Below the pieces are notes generated by a model that saw only the letters and a list, made by a program, of their open reading frames with translations, ran no database searches and had not been told where the DNA came from. The position numbers and the translations under genes are program-made. From the NCBI RefSeq assembly GCF_902497855.1, contig NZ_CABVHU010000007.1, positions 124,001 to 188,000 on the forward strand: a stretch of DNA of 64,000 nt, read 5' to 3'. This document shows positions 52,057-62,755 of the stretch, one piece after another. Numbering within the stretch: position 1 is the first letter of the stretch; each line of letters begins with the position of its first letter. This DNA is from Pseudomonas fluorescens. GTDB lineage: Bacteria > Pseudomonadota > Gammaproteobacteria > Pseudomonadales > Pseudomonadaceae.

Positions 52057-52973
52057 TCCTTGCCCTCCATTTCTTTGGCCTGGCTACGGTTGAACAGGAT
52101 GATGGGCACAATCAGGATCGCCAGCATGACCACCGCCAGGGCAGACGCTACCGGCCAGTCACGGTTGTTGAAGAACTCTTGCCACAGCACTTTACCGATC
52201 ATCAGGGTTTCCGGACCGCCGAGCAGTTCCGGGATCACGAACTCGCCCACGACCGGGATGAACACCAGCATGCAGCCGGCGACGATACCGTTCTTGGACA
52301 GCGGAATGGTGATTTTCCAGAAGCTGTTGAAGGTACTCGAACCCAGGTCGGACGCGGCCTCCAGCAGGCTGTTGTCATGTTTCACCAGGTTGGCATAGAG
52401 CGGCAGGATCATGAAGGGCAGGTACGAATACACCACACCGATGTACACGGCGAGGTTGGTATTGAGGATCTGCAGCGGTTCGTCGATCCAGCCCATGGTC
52501 ATCAGGAAGCCATTGAGCAGACCGTTGTTGCTGAGGATGCCCATCCACGCATAAACGCGGATCAGGATCGCGGTCCAGGTCGGCATCATGATCAGCAGCA
52601 CCAGCACCGTTTGCATCTCTTTGCGGGCACTGGCAATGGCGTAGGCCATCGGGTAACCGATCAGCAGACAGAGGACGGTACTGATCAGCGCCATCTTCAA
52701 CGAGCCGAGGTAAGCGGCGATGTACAACTCGTCGTCGGCCAGCATCGCGTAGTTGCCCAGGTTAAGCAGCAACTGCAGCTTTTGGTCGAGGTAGCTGTAG
52801 ATCTCGGTGTACGGCGGAATGGCCACGTCGGCTTCGGCAAAGCTGATCTTCAACACGATGAAGAACGGCAGCATGAAGAACAGGAACAGCCAGATGAAGG
52901 GAACCCCGATGACCAACTGGCGGCCACCGGGAATTATTCGATTGAGGCGGCGTTTGAATTTGCGCATGTTCAT
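52053..52973 (-). CDS. spuG: Polyamine ABC transporter permease (PotH/SpuG type)
   Basis: A 306-residue inner-membrane permease. It opens with a basic segment (MNMRKFKRRLNRIIPGGRQL) and a first membrane helix (LVIGVPFIWLFLFFMLPFFI). The cytoplasmic EAA loop reads DNSLLEAASDLGSSTFNSFW; IPLSKNGIVAGCMLVFIPVV follows. Start at 52973 chosen because it overlaps the stop of the ATPase gene as ATGA; a second ATG two codons later is possible. Forms the channel with SpuH. Confidence 0.9.
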   Translation of the reverse strand: MNMRKFKRRLNRIIPGGRQLVIGVPFIWLFLFFMLPFFIVLKISFAEADVAIPPYTEIYSYLDQKLQLLLNLGNYAMLADDELYIAAYLGSLKMALISTVLCLLIGYPMAYAIASARKEMQTVLVLLIMMPTWTAILIRVYAWMGILSNNGLLNGFLMTMGWIDEPLQILNTNLAVYIGVVYSYLPFMILPLYANLVKHDNSLLEAASDLGSSTFNSFWKITIPLSKNGIVAGCMLVFIPVVGEFVIPELLGGPETLMIGKVLWQEFFNNRDWPVASALAVVMLAILIVPIILFNRSQAKEMEGKE

Positions 52974-54112
52974 GAGCGAAGTACCACGCCGCTGTCGTCT
53001 TCCCAATACACGTAAACCTGGTCACCCCAGGTTGGGCGTTGGCCACGGCGCTCGGCGTTGGCGACGAAAGACTGGACGATCTTGCCGCTCGGCAACTCGA
53101 CGTGGAACACCGAGTGACCGCCCAGGTAGGCGATGTCGTGCACCTTGCCGCTGGACCAGTTGTATTCGCAGGTCGGCATGGTCGGTGTCACCAGCAACTT
53201 TTCCGGACGGATCGCGTAGGTGACCGACTTGTCCTGCACCGAGGTGCTGATGCCGTGACCGACGTAGATGTTGCGGTCCAGATCCTTGCAGGTGATCAGC
53301 GCATGGCCTTCGGCGTCGTCCACCACTTCACCGTCGAAGATGTTGACGTTGCCGATGAACTCGCAGACCAGGCGGCTGGTCGGGGTTTCGTAGATGTCGA
53401 TCGGGCTGCCAATCTGGGCGATCCAGCCCAGGTGCATGATCGCGATGCGCTCGGCCATGGTCATGGCCTCTTCCTGGTCGTGGGTCACCATGACGCAGGT
53501 CACGCCGACCCGCTCGATGATCTCGACCAGCTCCAGCTGCATTTGCGAACGCAGCTTCTTGTCCAGCGCGCCCATGGGTTCGTCGAGCAGCAACAGCTTC
53601 GGTCGCTTGGCCAGGGAGCGCGCCAGGGCTACCCGTTGACGCTGGCCACCGGACAACTGATGCGGCTTGCGCTTGGCGTACTGGCTCATCTGCACCAGCT
53701 TGAGCATGTCGGCCACGCGCGCGTCGACTTCCGCGGCGGGGAGTTTGTCCTGCTTGAGGCCAAAGGCGATGTTCTGCGCCACGGTCATGTGCGGGAACAA
53801 GGCGTAGGACTGGAACATCATGTTGATCGGCCGCTCGTAGGGCGGCATGTCGGTGATGTCGACGCCATCGAGGAAAATGCGCCCCTCCGTGGGCCGTTCG
53901 AAACCTGCGAGCATGCGCAGCAAGGTCGATTTGCCCGATCCCGAACCGCCGAGCAGGGCGAATATTTCGCCTTTCTTGATTTCCAGGGACACATCGTCCA
54001 CGGCAATCGTCTCGTCGAACTTCTTCGTGACCCGGTCGATTTTGACCAGCACCTGTTTAGGTGACTGGTCGCCCTCGAGGGCTTTCTTATAGGCGCCGGA
54101 GGCAACTGCCAT
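52970..54112 (-). CDS. spuF: Polyamine ABC transporter ATPase (PotG/SpuF type)
   Basis: A 380-residue ABC ATPase. Walker A GGSGSGKSTLLRMLAG, Q-loop FQSYALFPHMTVAQN, signature LSGGQRQRVALARSL, Walker B LLLLDEPMGALD, H-loop MVTHDQEEAM. A C-terminal TOBE region (about 290-378, with YAIRPEKLLVTP) completes the Pot-type form. Here the Walker A begins GGSGSGKS, a known PotG variant. ATG at 54112 has TGGGAGTTTCGTAA upstream. It sits between the second binding protein and the two permeases. Confidence 0.93.
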   Translation of the reverse strand: MAVASGAYKKALEGDQSPKQVLVKIDRVTKKFDETIAVDDVSLEIKKGEIFALLGGSGSGKSTLLRMLAGFERPTEGRIFLDGVDITDMPPYERPINMMFQSYALFPHMTVAQNIAFGLKQDKLPAAEVDARVADMLKLVQMSQYAKRKPHQLSGGQRQRVALARSLAKRPKLLLLDEPMGALDKKLRSQMQLELVEIIERVGVTCVMVTHDQEEAMTMAERIAIMHLGWIAQIGSPIDIYETPTSRLVCEFIGNVNIFDGEVVDDAEGHALITCKDLDRNIYVGHGISTSVQDKSVTYAIRPEKLLVTPTMPTCEYNWSSGKVHDIAYLGGHSVFHVELPSGKIVQSFVANAERRGQRPTWGDQVYVYWEDDSGVVLRS

Positions 54113-54185
54113 TTACGAAACTCCCAGAAAAAAAGAGTGCAGTTCGCTCAAGGTGAGCCAACCTTGGATAGTTTGAGCCTTGAAG

Positions 54186-55325
<1,140 letters not shown>

Positions 55326-55418
55326 TTACATGACAGCCGTGGCTGCCCGGCAACAAAACCGGCGCGCAACTTACCCTCGAAAAACCGTTCCAGCAAAACT
55401 TTTATACAAATACGACCT

Positions 55419-55533
55419 TGTAGGAGCGAGCTTGCTCGCGATGGTCGTCAACGATAACGCGTGGTGCCTGACACCCAGCGGCGTTGCGATTTTTTTCGCG
55501 AGCAACCGAGCGTCGGCCGGCTGCTCCTACAGA
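55419..55533. repeat. REPIN inside the spu operon, right arm broken
   Basis: Left arm GTAGGAGCGAGCTTGCTCGC is intact; the right arm reads TTCGCGAGCAA, then CCGAGCGTCGGCCG, then GCTGCTCCTACAG. Interior GATGGTCGTCAACGATAACG is of the common class. It separates the two binding-protein genes. Confidence 0.85.
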
Positions 55534-55540
55534 GGGTTAC

Positions 55541-56653
55541 TTACTTACCGGATTTGATCTTGGTCCAGCTGCGAGTCAGGATCCGCTGGGTCGCGGCCGG
55601 CAAGTCGGCAATCGCGTACAGCTTGGCCAGCACGTCGGCCGGCGGGTAGATGCCCGGGTCTGCAGTAATGTCTTTATCGACCAATGCGGTGGCCGCTGCG
55701 TTACCGTTCGGGAAGCGCACGGCGTTGGTGATTTCAGCCATGATTTCCGGCTTCTGCAGGAAGGTCATGAACTTGTAGGCGCCTTCGACGTTTTCGGCAT
55801 CTTTAGGGATGGCGACCATGTCATAGAAGCTGCCCGCACCTTCTTTCGGAATGTTGTAGCTGACCTTTACCTTGTCACCGGCTTCAGCCGCGCGAGCCTT
55901 GGCCTGGTAGATGTCACCCGAGTAACCGACGGCGACGCAGATGTTGCCGTTGGCCAGGTCGGAGATGTACTTGGACGAGTGGAAGTAGCCTACCGAAGGA
56001 CGAATCTTCAGGAACAACGCTTCTGCTTCAGCCAATTGTTTTTTGTCCTGGCTGTCGGTTGGATAGCCCAGGTAGTGCAACGCCACCGGAATCATCTCGG
56101 TGGGCGAATCGAGGAAACTGATACCGCACGACTTCAACTTCGCGGCGTTTTCAGGTTTGAACAGCAAGTCCCAGGAATTGGTCGGCGCATCGGCGCCCAG
56201 TGCCGCCTTGACCTTCTCGGCGTTGAAGCCGATACCGATCGAACCCCACATGTAAGGGAAGGCGTGTTCGTTGCCCGGGTCACTCACCGAGACCGCTTTA
56301 AGCAGGTCAGTGTTCAGGTTCTTCCAGTTGGGCAGCTTGGACTTGTCCAGCTTCTGGTAAACGCCAGCCTTGATCTGCTTGGCCAGGAAGTTGTTCGACG
56401 GTACGACGATGTCGTAGCCGGACTTGCCTGCCAGCAACTTGGCTTCCAGGGTTTCGTTACTGTCGAATACGTCGTAGACAACCTTGATCCCCGACTCGGC
56501 TTCGAACTTCTTGACGGTATCCGGTGCGATGTAATCGGACCAGTTGTATACGTGAAGAACCTTGTCATCCGCCTGAACTGCGCCTGCCATCACGCCCATC
56601 AGGGACATGGCGAGGAGGGTCTTGCCAGCGATCTTCATACCTAATGCCTTCAT
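55541..56653 (-). CDS. spuD: Polyamine-binding periplasmic protein (SpuD/PotF-like)
   Basis: A 370-residue binding protein with a signal peptide (residues 1-28 or so, ending GAVQA). The polyamine motif is [40 protein letters not shown] and [20 protein letters not shown] follow. It is about half identical by eye to the next gene's product. Start at 56653 has TTGGAGCATTACCC upstream; the frame continues 60 codons upstream without signal features. SpuD in P. aeruginosa prefers putrescine; here this is by position only. It follows spuC by 180 bases. Confidence 0.92.
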   Translation of the reverse strand: MKALGMKIAGKTLLAMSLMGVMAGAVQADDKVLHVYNWSDYIAPDTVKKFEAESGIKVVYDVFDSNETLEAKLLAGKSGYDIVVPSNNFLAKQIKAGVYQKLDKSKLPNWKNLNTDLLKAVSVSDPGNEHAFPYMWGSIGIGFNAEKVKAALGADAPTNSWDLLFKPENAAKLKSCGISFLDSPTEMIPVALHYLGYPTDSQDKKQLAEAEALFLKIRPSVGYFHSSKYISDLANGNICVAVGYSGDIYQAKARAAEAGDKVKVSYNIPKEGAGSFYDMVAIPKDAENVEGAYKFMTFLQKPEIMAEITNAVRFPNGNAAATALVDKDITADPGIYPPADVLAKLYAIADLPAATQRILTRSWTKIKSGK

Positions 56654-56833
56654 GGGTAATGCTCCAATTTTTCTTTTTAGCCACGTTCTTGTTAACCAAG
56701 AGCGGGCGGCCTTTCCCGTGCATCCGCACGAGCGGTAGTCTGGCAAGATCCAAGGCAGGCTTTCAAGGAAAGGCCCATCCTTTGTTTGCACTGAGCGAAG
56801 TGCACACGTCACACCCCGCTCAGAGCCTAGCAC

Positions 56834-58198
56834 TTAGCCCTGCAACGCACTCAGGGTCAGGTCCAGACACTTGCGTGCCTTTGTTACCAGCTCATCGATT
56901 TCAGCCGGTGTAATCACCAGGGGCGGAGCGATGATCATGGTGTCGCCCACTGCGCGCATGATCAGGCCGTTTTCGAAACAGAACGTGCGGCAGATCATGC
57001 CAACGCCCTTGCCCTCGTAACGTTTGCGAGTGGCTTTGTCCTGAACCAGTTCGATGGCCCCCAACAGACCGACACCGCGCACTTCCCCCACCAACGGGTG
57101 ATCGCTCAGTTCCCGCAGACGTTTCTGCAAATAGGGTGCCGTTTCGGCATGAACGCGCTCGACAATTTTTTCTTCGCGCAGGATGCGGATGTTTTCCAGG
57201 GCCACCGCAGCGGCCACCGGATGCCCGGAATAGGTGAAGCCGTGGTTGAAATCGCCGCCTTCGTTGAGCACCTCGACCACTTCGTCACGCACGATCAGGC
57301 CACCCATCGGGATGTAGCCGGACGTCAGGCCTTTGGCGATGGTCATCATGTCGGGCCTGAGGCCGTAGAAATCGGTGCCGAACCACTCACCGGTGCGGCC
57401 AAAACCACAGATCACTTCGTCCGCCACGAACAGGATGTCGTACTTGGCGAGAATTTCCTTGATGCGCGGCCAGTAGGTGTCTGGCGGAATGATCACGCCG
57501 CCGGCACCCTGGATCGGCTCGGCAATGAAGGCCCCGACGTTGTCGACGCCCACTTCCAGAATCTTCTCTTCCAGCTGATTGGCTGCCCAGATACCGAACT
57601 CGTCCGGCGTCATGTCACCACCTTCACCGAACCAGTAAGGCTGGGCGATGTGGACGATGCCCGGGATCGGCAAGTCGCCCTGTTCGTGCATGTACGTCAT
57701 GCCACCCAGGCTCGCGCCGGCCACGGTGGAACCGTGATAGCCGTTCTTGCGGCTGATGATGACTTTCTTCTTCGGTTGGCCCTTGATCGCCCAATAGTGA
57801 CGGACCATACGCAACATGGTGTCGTTGCCTTCGGAACCGGAACCGGTGAAGAACACATGATTCATGCCTTCAGGGGCGATATCGGCGATGGCCTTGGCCA
57901 GTTCCAACACCGGCGGGTGAGCGGTCTGGAAGAACAGGTTGTAATAAGGCAGTTCGCGCATCTGCTTGCTGGCGGCATCGGCCAGTTCGTCGCGACCGTA
58001 GCCGATCGCTACGCACCACAGGCCGGCCATGCCGTCGAGAATCTTGTTGCCTTCGCTGTCCCAGAGGTAAACGCCCTTGGCGCTGGTGATGATCCGCGGG
58101 CCTTTTTCTTTCAGCTGCTTGAAATCGCTGAACGGGGCCAGGTGATGATCGTTGCTCAGGGTTTGCCATTCACGGGTTTGCGGGTTGTTGCTGGTCAT
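56834..58198 (-). CDS. spuC: Polyamine:pyruvate aminotransferase
   Basis: A 454-residue class III aminotransferase using PLP. The PLP Lys is in MMTIAKGLTSGYIPMGG; the Asp that binds the ring N is in LFVADEVICGFGRTGEWFG; the phosphate cup GSGSEGNDTMLRMVRHYW. YHGSTVAGASLGGM contains a conserved Gly-Ser. SpuC transaminates putrescine (and other polyamines) to the aminoaldehyde, using pyruvate (literature knowledge). ATG at 58198 has AGGAGAGTTCGC upstream; a 60-base gap separates it from spuB. Confidence 0.94.
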   Translation of the reverse strand: MTSNNPQTREWQTLSNDHHLAPFSDFKQLKEKGPRIITSAKGVYLWDSEGNKILDGMAGLWCVAIGYGRDELADAASKQMRELPYYNLFFQTAHPPVLELAKAIADIAPEGMNHVFFTGSGSEGNDTMLRMVRHYWAIKGQPKKKVIISRKNGYHGSTVAGASLGGMTYMHEQGDLPIPGIVHIAQPYWFGEGGDMTPDEFGIWAANQLEEKILEVGVDNVGAFIAEPIQGAGGVIIPPDTYWPRIKEILAKYDILFVADEVICGFGRTGEWFGTDFYGLRPDMMTIAKGLTSGYIPMGGLIVRDEVVEVLNEGGDFNHGFTYSGHPVAAAVALENIRILREEKIVERVHAETAPYLQKRLRELSDHPLVGEVRGVGLLGAIELVQDKATRKRYEGKGVGMICRTFCFENGLIMRAVGDTMIIAPPLVITPAEIDELVTKARKCLDLTLSALQG

Positions 58199-58258
58199 GC
58201 GAACTCTCCTAAGATTTTATAGTGAAGGGCGCGGCAATTTCCCGCCGCGCCCGGCGCA

Positions 58259-59617
58259 TCAGACGGCAAAGAGCAGGAATTCCCGCTCCCAGGAACTGAT
58301 CACGCGCTTGAAGTTTTCATGCTCGGCCCGCTTGACCGCGACGTAGCCAGTGATGAATTTCTTGCCCAGGTATTTCTCGATGGTCTCGCTGTTTTCCATG
58401 CGTTCCAGCGCGTCTTCGATGGTCAGTGGCAGGCGCAGGTTGCGGCGTTCATAGCCGCGCCCCACCACCGGCGCACTCGGGTTCAGGCCTTCAACCATGC
58501 CGATGTAACCGCAGAGCAGGCTCGCGGCGATGGCCAGGTACGGGTTGGCGTCGGCGCCCGGCAGGCGGTTTTCCACGCGGCGGTTCTGCGGCCCGGCATC
58601 CGGAACCCGCAAGCCCACGGTGCGGTTCTCTTCGCCCCACTCCACGTTCACCGGCGCCGAGGTGTCCGGCAGGAAGCGGCGGAACGAGTTGACGTTCGGG
58701 GCGAACAGCGGCAACAACTCGGGAATCAGTTTCTGCAAGCCACCGATGTGGTTCAGGAACAGCTGGCTCATGGTCCCGTCTGCATTGGAGAAGACGTTTT
58801 TGCCTGTCTCGATGTCGATGATGCTCTGGTGCAAGTGCATCGCGCTGCCCGGCTCGCCGGTCATCGGTTTGGCCATGAAAGTGGCCGCCACGTCATGCTT
58901 GAGTGCGGCCTCGCGCATGGTGCGCTTGAACACCAGGATCTGGTCGGCCAGGGACAGGGCATCGCCGTGACGGAAGTTGATTTCCATCTGCGCCGTGCCG
59001 TCCTCGTGGATCAGCGTGTCGAGGTCCAGCTCCTGCAGTTCGCACCAGTCGTAAACGTCTTCGAACAGCGGATCGAACTCGTTCGCCGCCTCGATGGAGA
59101 ACGACTGGCGACCGGTTTCCGGGCGACCGGAACGGCCAATCGGCGGTTGCAGCGGATAGTCCGGGTCCTCGCTGCGCTTGGTCAGGTAGAACTCCATTTC
59201 CGGCGCCACGATCGGCTGCCAACCGTGGTCGGCGTAGAGTTTCAGGACCTTCTTGAGCACGTTGCGCGGCGACAGCTCGATCGGGTTGCCTTGCTTGTCG
59301 TAGGTGTCGTGGATCACCTGGGCGGTCGGCTCGATGGCCCAAGGCACCAGAAACACCGCATTGGCGTCCGGCCGGCAGATCATGTCGATGTCGGCCGGGT
59401 CGAGCAGTTCGTAATAGATGTCGTCTTCGACATAGTCGCCGGTCACGGTCTGCAACAGAACGCTCTCGGGCAGGCGCATGCCTTTTTCGGCAATGAACTT
59501 GTTGGTCGGCGAAATCTTGCCCCGGGTGATCCCGGTCAAGTCGGCGATCATGCATTCGACTTCTGTGATCTTGTGGTCTTTCAACCAATCGGTGAGCTGG
59601 TCGAGGTTGTGACTCAT
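58259..59617 (-). CDS. spuB: Glutamine-synthetase-like gamma-glutamylpolyamine synthetase
   Basis: A 452-residue GS-superfamily enzyme that ligates glutamate to a polyamine with ATP. VECMIADLTGITRGKISPTN is the N-terminal beta-Grasp region; APEMEFYLTKRSEDPDYPLQ has metal-binding Glu; MEINFRHGDALSLADQ and TFMAKPMTGEPGSAMHLHQS are central motifs; NRRVENRLPGADANPYLAIA carries the catalytic Arg. The glutamine-synthetase adenylylation Tyr region is not recognisable, as in PuuA. It is one of two paralogues in the locus; the other is spuI at 60313. ATG at 59617 has AAGAGGCATTT upstream. Confidence 0.92.
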   Translation of the reverse strand: MSHNLDQLTDWLKDHKITEVECMIADLTGITRGKISPTNKFIAEKGMRLPESVLLQTVTGDYVEDDIYYELLDPADIDMICRPDANAVFLVPWAIEPTAQVIHDTYDKQGNPIELSPRNVLKKVLKLYADHGWQPIVAPEMEFYLTKRSEDPDYPLQPPIGRSGRPETGRQSFSIEAANEFDPLFEDVYDWCELQELDLDTLIHEDGTAQMEINFRHGDALSLADQILVFKRTMREAALKHDVAATFMAKPMTGEPGSAMHLHQSIIDIETGKNVFSNADGTMSQLFLNHIGGLQKLIPELLPLFAPNVNSFRRFLPDTSAPVNVEWGEENRTVGLRVPDAGPQNRRVENRLPGADANPYLAIAASLLCGYIGMVEGLNPSAPVVGRGYERRNLRLPLTIEDALERMENSETIEKYLGKKFITGYVAVKRAEHENFKRVISSWEREFLLFAV

Positions 59618-59647
59618 AAATGCCTCTTAGGCTGAGTTTCCTGACTC

Positions 59648-60034
59648 TTATAAGTCAGGCGTTGTTTGACGCATCGGCGTCGCTTGGTACAGATTGCCAC
59701 TGCAAGGGCCGCGCACAAAGGCCCGCCTCGACAATGTCGTGGGCAACGAGCGCGTAGGGGGGCGTGCAGAATCATGAGCAGGACCCGACACATTGGCCGG
59801 GCCGCCAGCGCGAAAGGGTTCTATATTAGAAAGAGAGCCGGTAAACAGAATGTCGTCCAGGCCGTCCAGAATATCGGACGGGACCGGCAAAACCGCCAGG
59901 GATGGAAAGCTCGCCAGCATGCCCTTGGCCGCCAAGGCCGCGGCGTGGACGTACGTGTCGCCACTGATGTGATAAGCATGCAGACCGTTCTGCCCGGAGC
60001 AGAAGGTGACGCCGATTAACGGCAGGCGAGACAT
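59648..60034 (-). pseudogene. spuA: Truncated spuA (gamma-glutamyl-GABA hydrolase-like), catalytic half missing
   Basis: A 128-codon frame where the family (class I glutamine amidotransferase, PuuD/SpuA) has about 250 residues. The start matches: MSRLPLIGVTFCSGQNGLHA, YHISGDTYVHAAALAAKG, SDILDGLDDILFTGSLSNIE and GPAHDSARPP. Beyond about residue 92 the similarity ends: the GICRGFQE catalytic-Cys motif and the downstream catalytic His-x-Glu are absent, and RSLPTTLSRRAFVRGP is not family-like. A short SGNLYQ could be a remnant of the GGSLHQ segment just after the Cys motif. The start has no obvious defect. It is first in the spu operon, 30 bases ahead of spuB. Confidence 0.75.
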
Positions 60035-60312
60035 GAAGCACCCCGGTATTATTGCTGTTATGGGTTTGAATCGAGCTTAGCCTTGTTCATTTTTTTACAC
60101 AACACCCCCGTAAAAAATACAACACGGCCCGCTCAAGCGCGCGGACGGCAAAGTGCTCAAAGGCATAAAAGCGCCCCAAATTGCCTCAAAAAAGCCCTAC
60201 GAGCGCTTTTTAAGGGCAAAAAAGGCCCGACTTGACTTCGGCATGCCGTTCGGGTTGACTGGAAACCGAAGAGATCAATGATTGATATTTTTAACAACAA
60301 AGGTGTTGCATC
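60035..60312. promoter_or_regulatory. Divergent regulatory region spuA / spuI
   Basis: A 278-base A/T-rich gap relative to its surroundings. On the spuI side TTGACT (60255-60260) and ATGATT (60278-60283) are 17 bases apart, a possible sigma-70 promoter. CGGCATGCCG (60239-60248) is a 10-base palindrome just upstream. AGCCCTACGAGCGCTTTTTA then AGGGC forms a small hairpin near 60198-60222. No coding frame is convincing. I cannot name the regulator. Confidence 0.35.
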
Positions 60313-61689
60313 ATGTCGGTACCCCCGCGTGCCGTTCAGCTTAACGAAGCGAACGCGTTCCTTAAGGAACATCCTGAGGTTCTGTACGTTGACCTTCTGA
60401 TTGCGGATATGAATGGTGTGGTGCGCGGCAAGCGCATTGAACGCACCAGTCTCCACAAGGTTTACGAGAAAGGCATCAACCTGCCGGCCTCTCTATTTGC
60501 TCTGGATATCAATGGTTCGACGGTGGAAAGCACCGGCCTGGGCCTGGACATCGGCGATGCTGACCGAATCTGCTATCCAATCCCTGACACCCTGTGCAAC
60601 GAGCCCTGGCAGAAGCGCCCTACCGCGCAACTCCTGATGACCATGCACGAACTCGAAGGTGAACCTTTCTTCGCGGATCCCCGTGAAGTCCTGCGTCAAG
60701 TTGTTACCAAGTTTGACGAGATGGGCCTGACCATCTGCGCCGCGTTCGAACTGGAGTTCTACCTGATCGACCAGGAAAACGTGAACGGCCGTCCACAGCC
60801 GCCGCGCTCGCCGATCTCCGGCAAACGCCCGCACTCGACTCAGGTGTACCTGATCGACGACCTCGACGAATACGTCGACTGCCTCCAGGACATCCTGGAA
60901 GGTGCGAAGGAGCAAGGCATCCCTGCCGACGCCATCGTCAAGGAAAGTGCCCCGGCGCAGTTCGAAGTGAACCTGCATCACGTGGCCGACCCGATCAAGG
61001 CCTGCGACTACGCGGTTTTGCTCAAGCGTCTGATCAAGAACATCGCCTACGACCATGAAATGGACACCACCTTCATGGCCAAGCCTTATCCGGGCCAGGC
61101 GGGCAACGGTCTGCACGTCCACATCTCGATTCTTGATAGAGACGGCAAGAATATTTTTGCCAGCGAGGATCCCGAGCAGAACGCCGCACTGCGTCACGCG
61201 ATCGGCGGTGTGCTCGAGACCCTACCGGCGCAGATGGCTTTCCTCTGCCCGAACGTCAACTCCTACCGTCGTTTCGGCGCACAGTTCTACGTGCCGAACT
61301 CGCCGTGCTGGGGCCTGGACAACCGCACCGTGGCGATCCGCGTACCGACCGGCTCTTCCGATGCCGTGCGCATCGAACACCGTGTGGCCGGCGCCGATGC
61401 CAACCCTTACCTGTTGATGGCTTCGGTGTTGGCGGGCGTGCATCATGGCCTGACCAACAAGATCGAGCCGGGCGCACCGGTCGAAGGCAACAGCTACGAG
61501 CAGAACGAGCAAAGCCTGCCGAACAACCTGCGCGATGCACTGCGCGAGCTGGACGACAGCGAAGTCATGGCCAAGTACATCGATCCGAAATATATCGATA
61601 TCTTTGTGGCCTGTAAGGAGAGCGAGCTGGAGGAGTTTGAACACTCCATCTCCGACCTTGAGTACAACTGGTACCTGCATACCGTTTAA
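60313..61689 (+). CDS. spuI: Glutamine-synthetase-like gamma-glutamylpolyamine synthetase, second copy
   Basis: A 458-residue GS-superfamily enzyme, paralogue of SpuB on the opposite strand. YVDLLIADMNGVVRGKRIER is the N-terminal motif; FELEFYLIDQENVNGRPQPP has metal-site Glu; FEVNLHHVADPIKACDYAVL; TTFMAKPYPGQAGNGLHVHI; and VRIEHRVAGADANPYLLMAS. P. aeruginosa SpuI (PA0296) is the matching gene, with PauA-type homologues acting on different polyamines (literature knowledge). ATG at 60313 has AACAAAGGTGTTGCATC upstream. A terminator follows. Confidence 0.92.
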   Translation: MSVPPRAVQLNEANAFLKEHPEVLYVDLLIADMNGVVRGKRIERTSLHKVYEKGINLPASLFALDINGSTVESTGLGLDIGDADRICYPIPDTLCNEPWQKRPTAQLLMTMHELEGEPFFADPREVLRQVVTKFDEMGLTICAAFELEFYLIDQENVNGRPQPPRSPISGKRPHSTQVYLIDDLDEYVDCLQDILEGAKEQGIPADAIVKESAPAQFEVNLHHVADPIKACDYAVLLKRLIKNIAYDHEMDTTFMAKPYPGQAGNGLHVHISILDRDGKNIFASEDPEQNAALRHAIGGVLETLPAQMAFLCPNVNSYRRFGAQFYVPNSPCWGLDNRTVAIRVPTGSSDAVRIEHRVAGADANPYLLMASVLAGVHHGLTNKIEPGAPVEGNSYEQNEQSLPNNLRDALRELDDSEVMAKYIDPKYIDIFVACKESELEEFEHSISDLEYNWYLHTV

Positions 61690-61704
61690 GCGGTTGCAGT
61701 AGAA

Positions 61705-61742
61705 AACAACGCCGCCGGCCTCACAGCTTGCGGCGTTTTTTT
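61705..61742 (+). terminator. Rho-independent terminator of spuI
   Basis: AACGCCGC, loop CGGCCTCACAGCTT, GCGGCGTT followed by TTTTT; it begins 20 bases after the spuI stop. Confidence 0.88.
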
Positions 61743-61759
61743 ATGGCCGCCTGCGGCGG

Positions 61760-61850
61760 TTCGCTGGCAAGCCAGCTCCTCCAGGGAACGTGTTGAACAC
61801 AAATTCATGGTTTCGACGCGATCCTTGTAGGAGCTGGCTTGCCAGCGAAG
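61760..61850. repeat. REPIN, TGGC/CCAGC subtype
   Basis: TTCGCTGGCAAGCCAGCTCC and GTAGGAGCTGGCTTGCCAGC, one C for T change at the left end (CTCCAGG in place of CTACAGG). Confidence 0.88.
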
Positions 61851-61914
61851 GCGTCCGGGCAGACAACACACAACCCTGCTCGTACAATGCCCGCTGCCCC
61901 TGCAGGAGACTTCA

Positions 61915-62553
61915 ATGACGCGCCCCGCCACCATTCGCAAACCCCGCGCCCGCAGCCAGGCCCGGATCGATTCGATACTCGATGCCGCCCGCACGCTGCT
62001 GGCTGCCGAGGGCGTGGCCAGTCTGTCGATCTACAGCGTCGCGGAGCGCGCGCAGATCCCGCCCTCCTCCGTCTACCACTTCTTCGCCAGCGTCCCGGCC
62101 CTGCTCGAAGCCCTGACCGCCGATGTCCACGCCGCCTTCCGCGCGTGCCTGCAAGCGCCCATCGACCATGACGCCCTCAGCGGCTGGCGCGACCTGTCGC
62201 GGCTGGTGGAACAACGCATGCTAGAGATCTACAGCGAAGACGCCGCAGCCCGGCAACTGATCCTCGCCCAGCATGGCCTGACCGAAGTGACCCAGGCCGA
62301 CCGCCAGCATGACATCGAGCTCGGAGACCTGATGCACAAGTTGTTCGATCATCATTTTGAACTGCCGAGGCTGCCGAGTGATGTCGATGTGTTTGCGTTG
62401 GCCATGGAGCTCGGGGATCGGGTTTATGCGCGCTCGGTGCAGCAGCATGGGCAGATCACGCCGCGCATGGCGGAGGAAGGAATGCGGGTGTTTGATGCGT
62501 ATCTGGGGCTGTACTTGCCGCCGCATTTGCCCAAGCGCGTTATTCCTGCCTGA
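61915..62553 (+). CDS. TetR/AcrR-family transcriptional regulator
   Basis: A 212-residue TetR-family repressor. The helix-turn-helix is at about residues 18-63: ILDAARTLLAAEGVASLSIY then SVAERAQIPPSSVYHFFASV, ending PALLEALTAD. The remaining helices form the ligand and dimer domain (LVEQRMLEIYSEDAAARQLI). No clear target; the neighbours are spuI and the sulfonate operon. ATG at 61915 has CTGCAGGAGACTTCA upstream. Confidence 0.88.
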   Translation: MTRPATIRKPRARSQARIDSILDAARTLLAAEGVASLSIYSVAERAQIPPSSVYHFFASVPALLEALTADVHAAFRACLQAPIDHDALSGWRDLSRLVEQRMLEIYSEDAAARQLILAQHGLTEVTQADRQHDIELGDLMHKLFDHHFELPRLPSDVDVFALAMELGDRVYARSVQQHGQITPRMAEEGMRVFDAYLGLYLPPHLPKRVIPA

Positions 62554-62575
62554 GATCTTCGTCGGCTTCACCGGC

Positions 62576-62671
62576 CTCTTCGCGAGCAGGCTCGCTCCCA
62601 CATTTGATCTCAAGCGAACATGGCATTCGCGAATAACACAACTCCCTGTGGGAGCGAGCCTGCTCGCGAAG
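62576..62671. repeat. REPIN, GAGCCTGC subtype
   Basis: CTTCGCGAGCAGGCTCGCTC and GTGGGAGCGAGCCTGCTCGC are perfect complements, between convergent genes. Confidence 0.9.
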
Positions 62672-62702
62672 GGCGCACCACCGAACCCACTGGTTCACGC
62701 GC

Positions 62703-62742
62703 ACAAAAAACCCCGAAGGGCTCGAGCCCTCCGGGGTTGGGT
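62703..62742 (-). terminator. Rho-independent terminator of the ssu operon
   Basis: On the minus strand CCCCGGAGGGCTCGAGCCCT then TCGGGGTTTTTTG. The stem is CCCCGGAGGGCT/AGCCCTTCGGGG with a short loop and six T, 14 bases past the ssuF stop. Confidence 0.9.
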
Positions 62743-62755
62743 GCAATGCACGCGC

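Noticed and set aside
60035..60312. Sigma-54 promoter in the spuA/spuI gap
   Set aside because: I looked for a GG-N10-GC core and found none with acceptable flanks on either strand.
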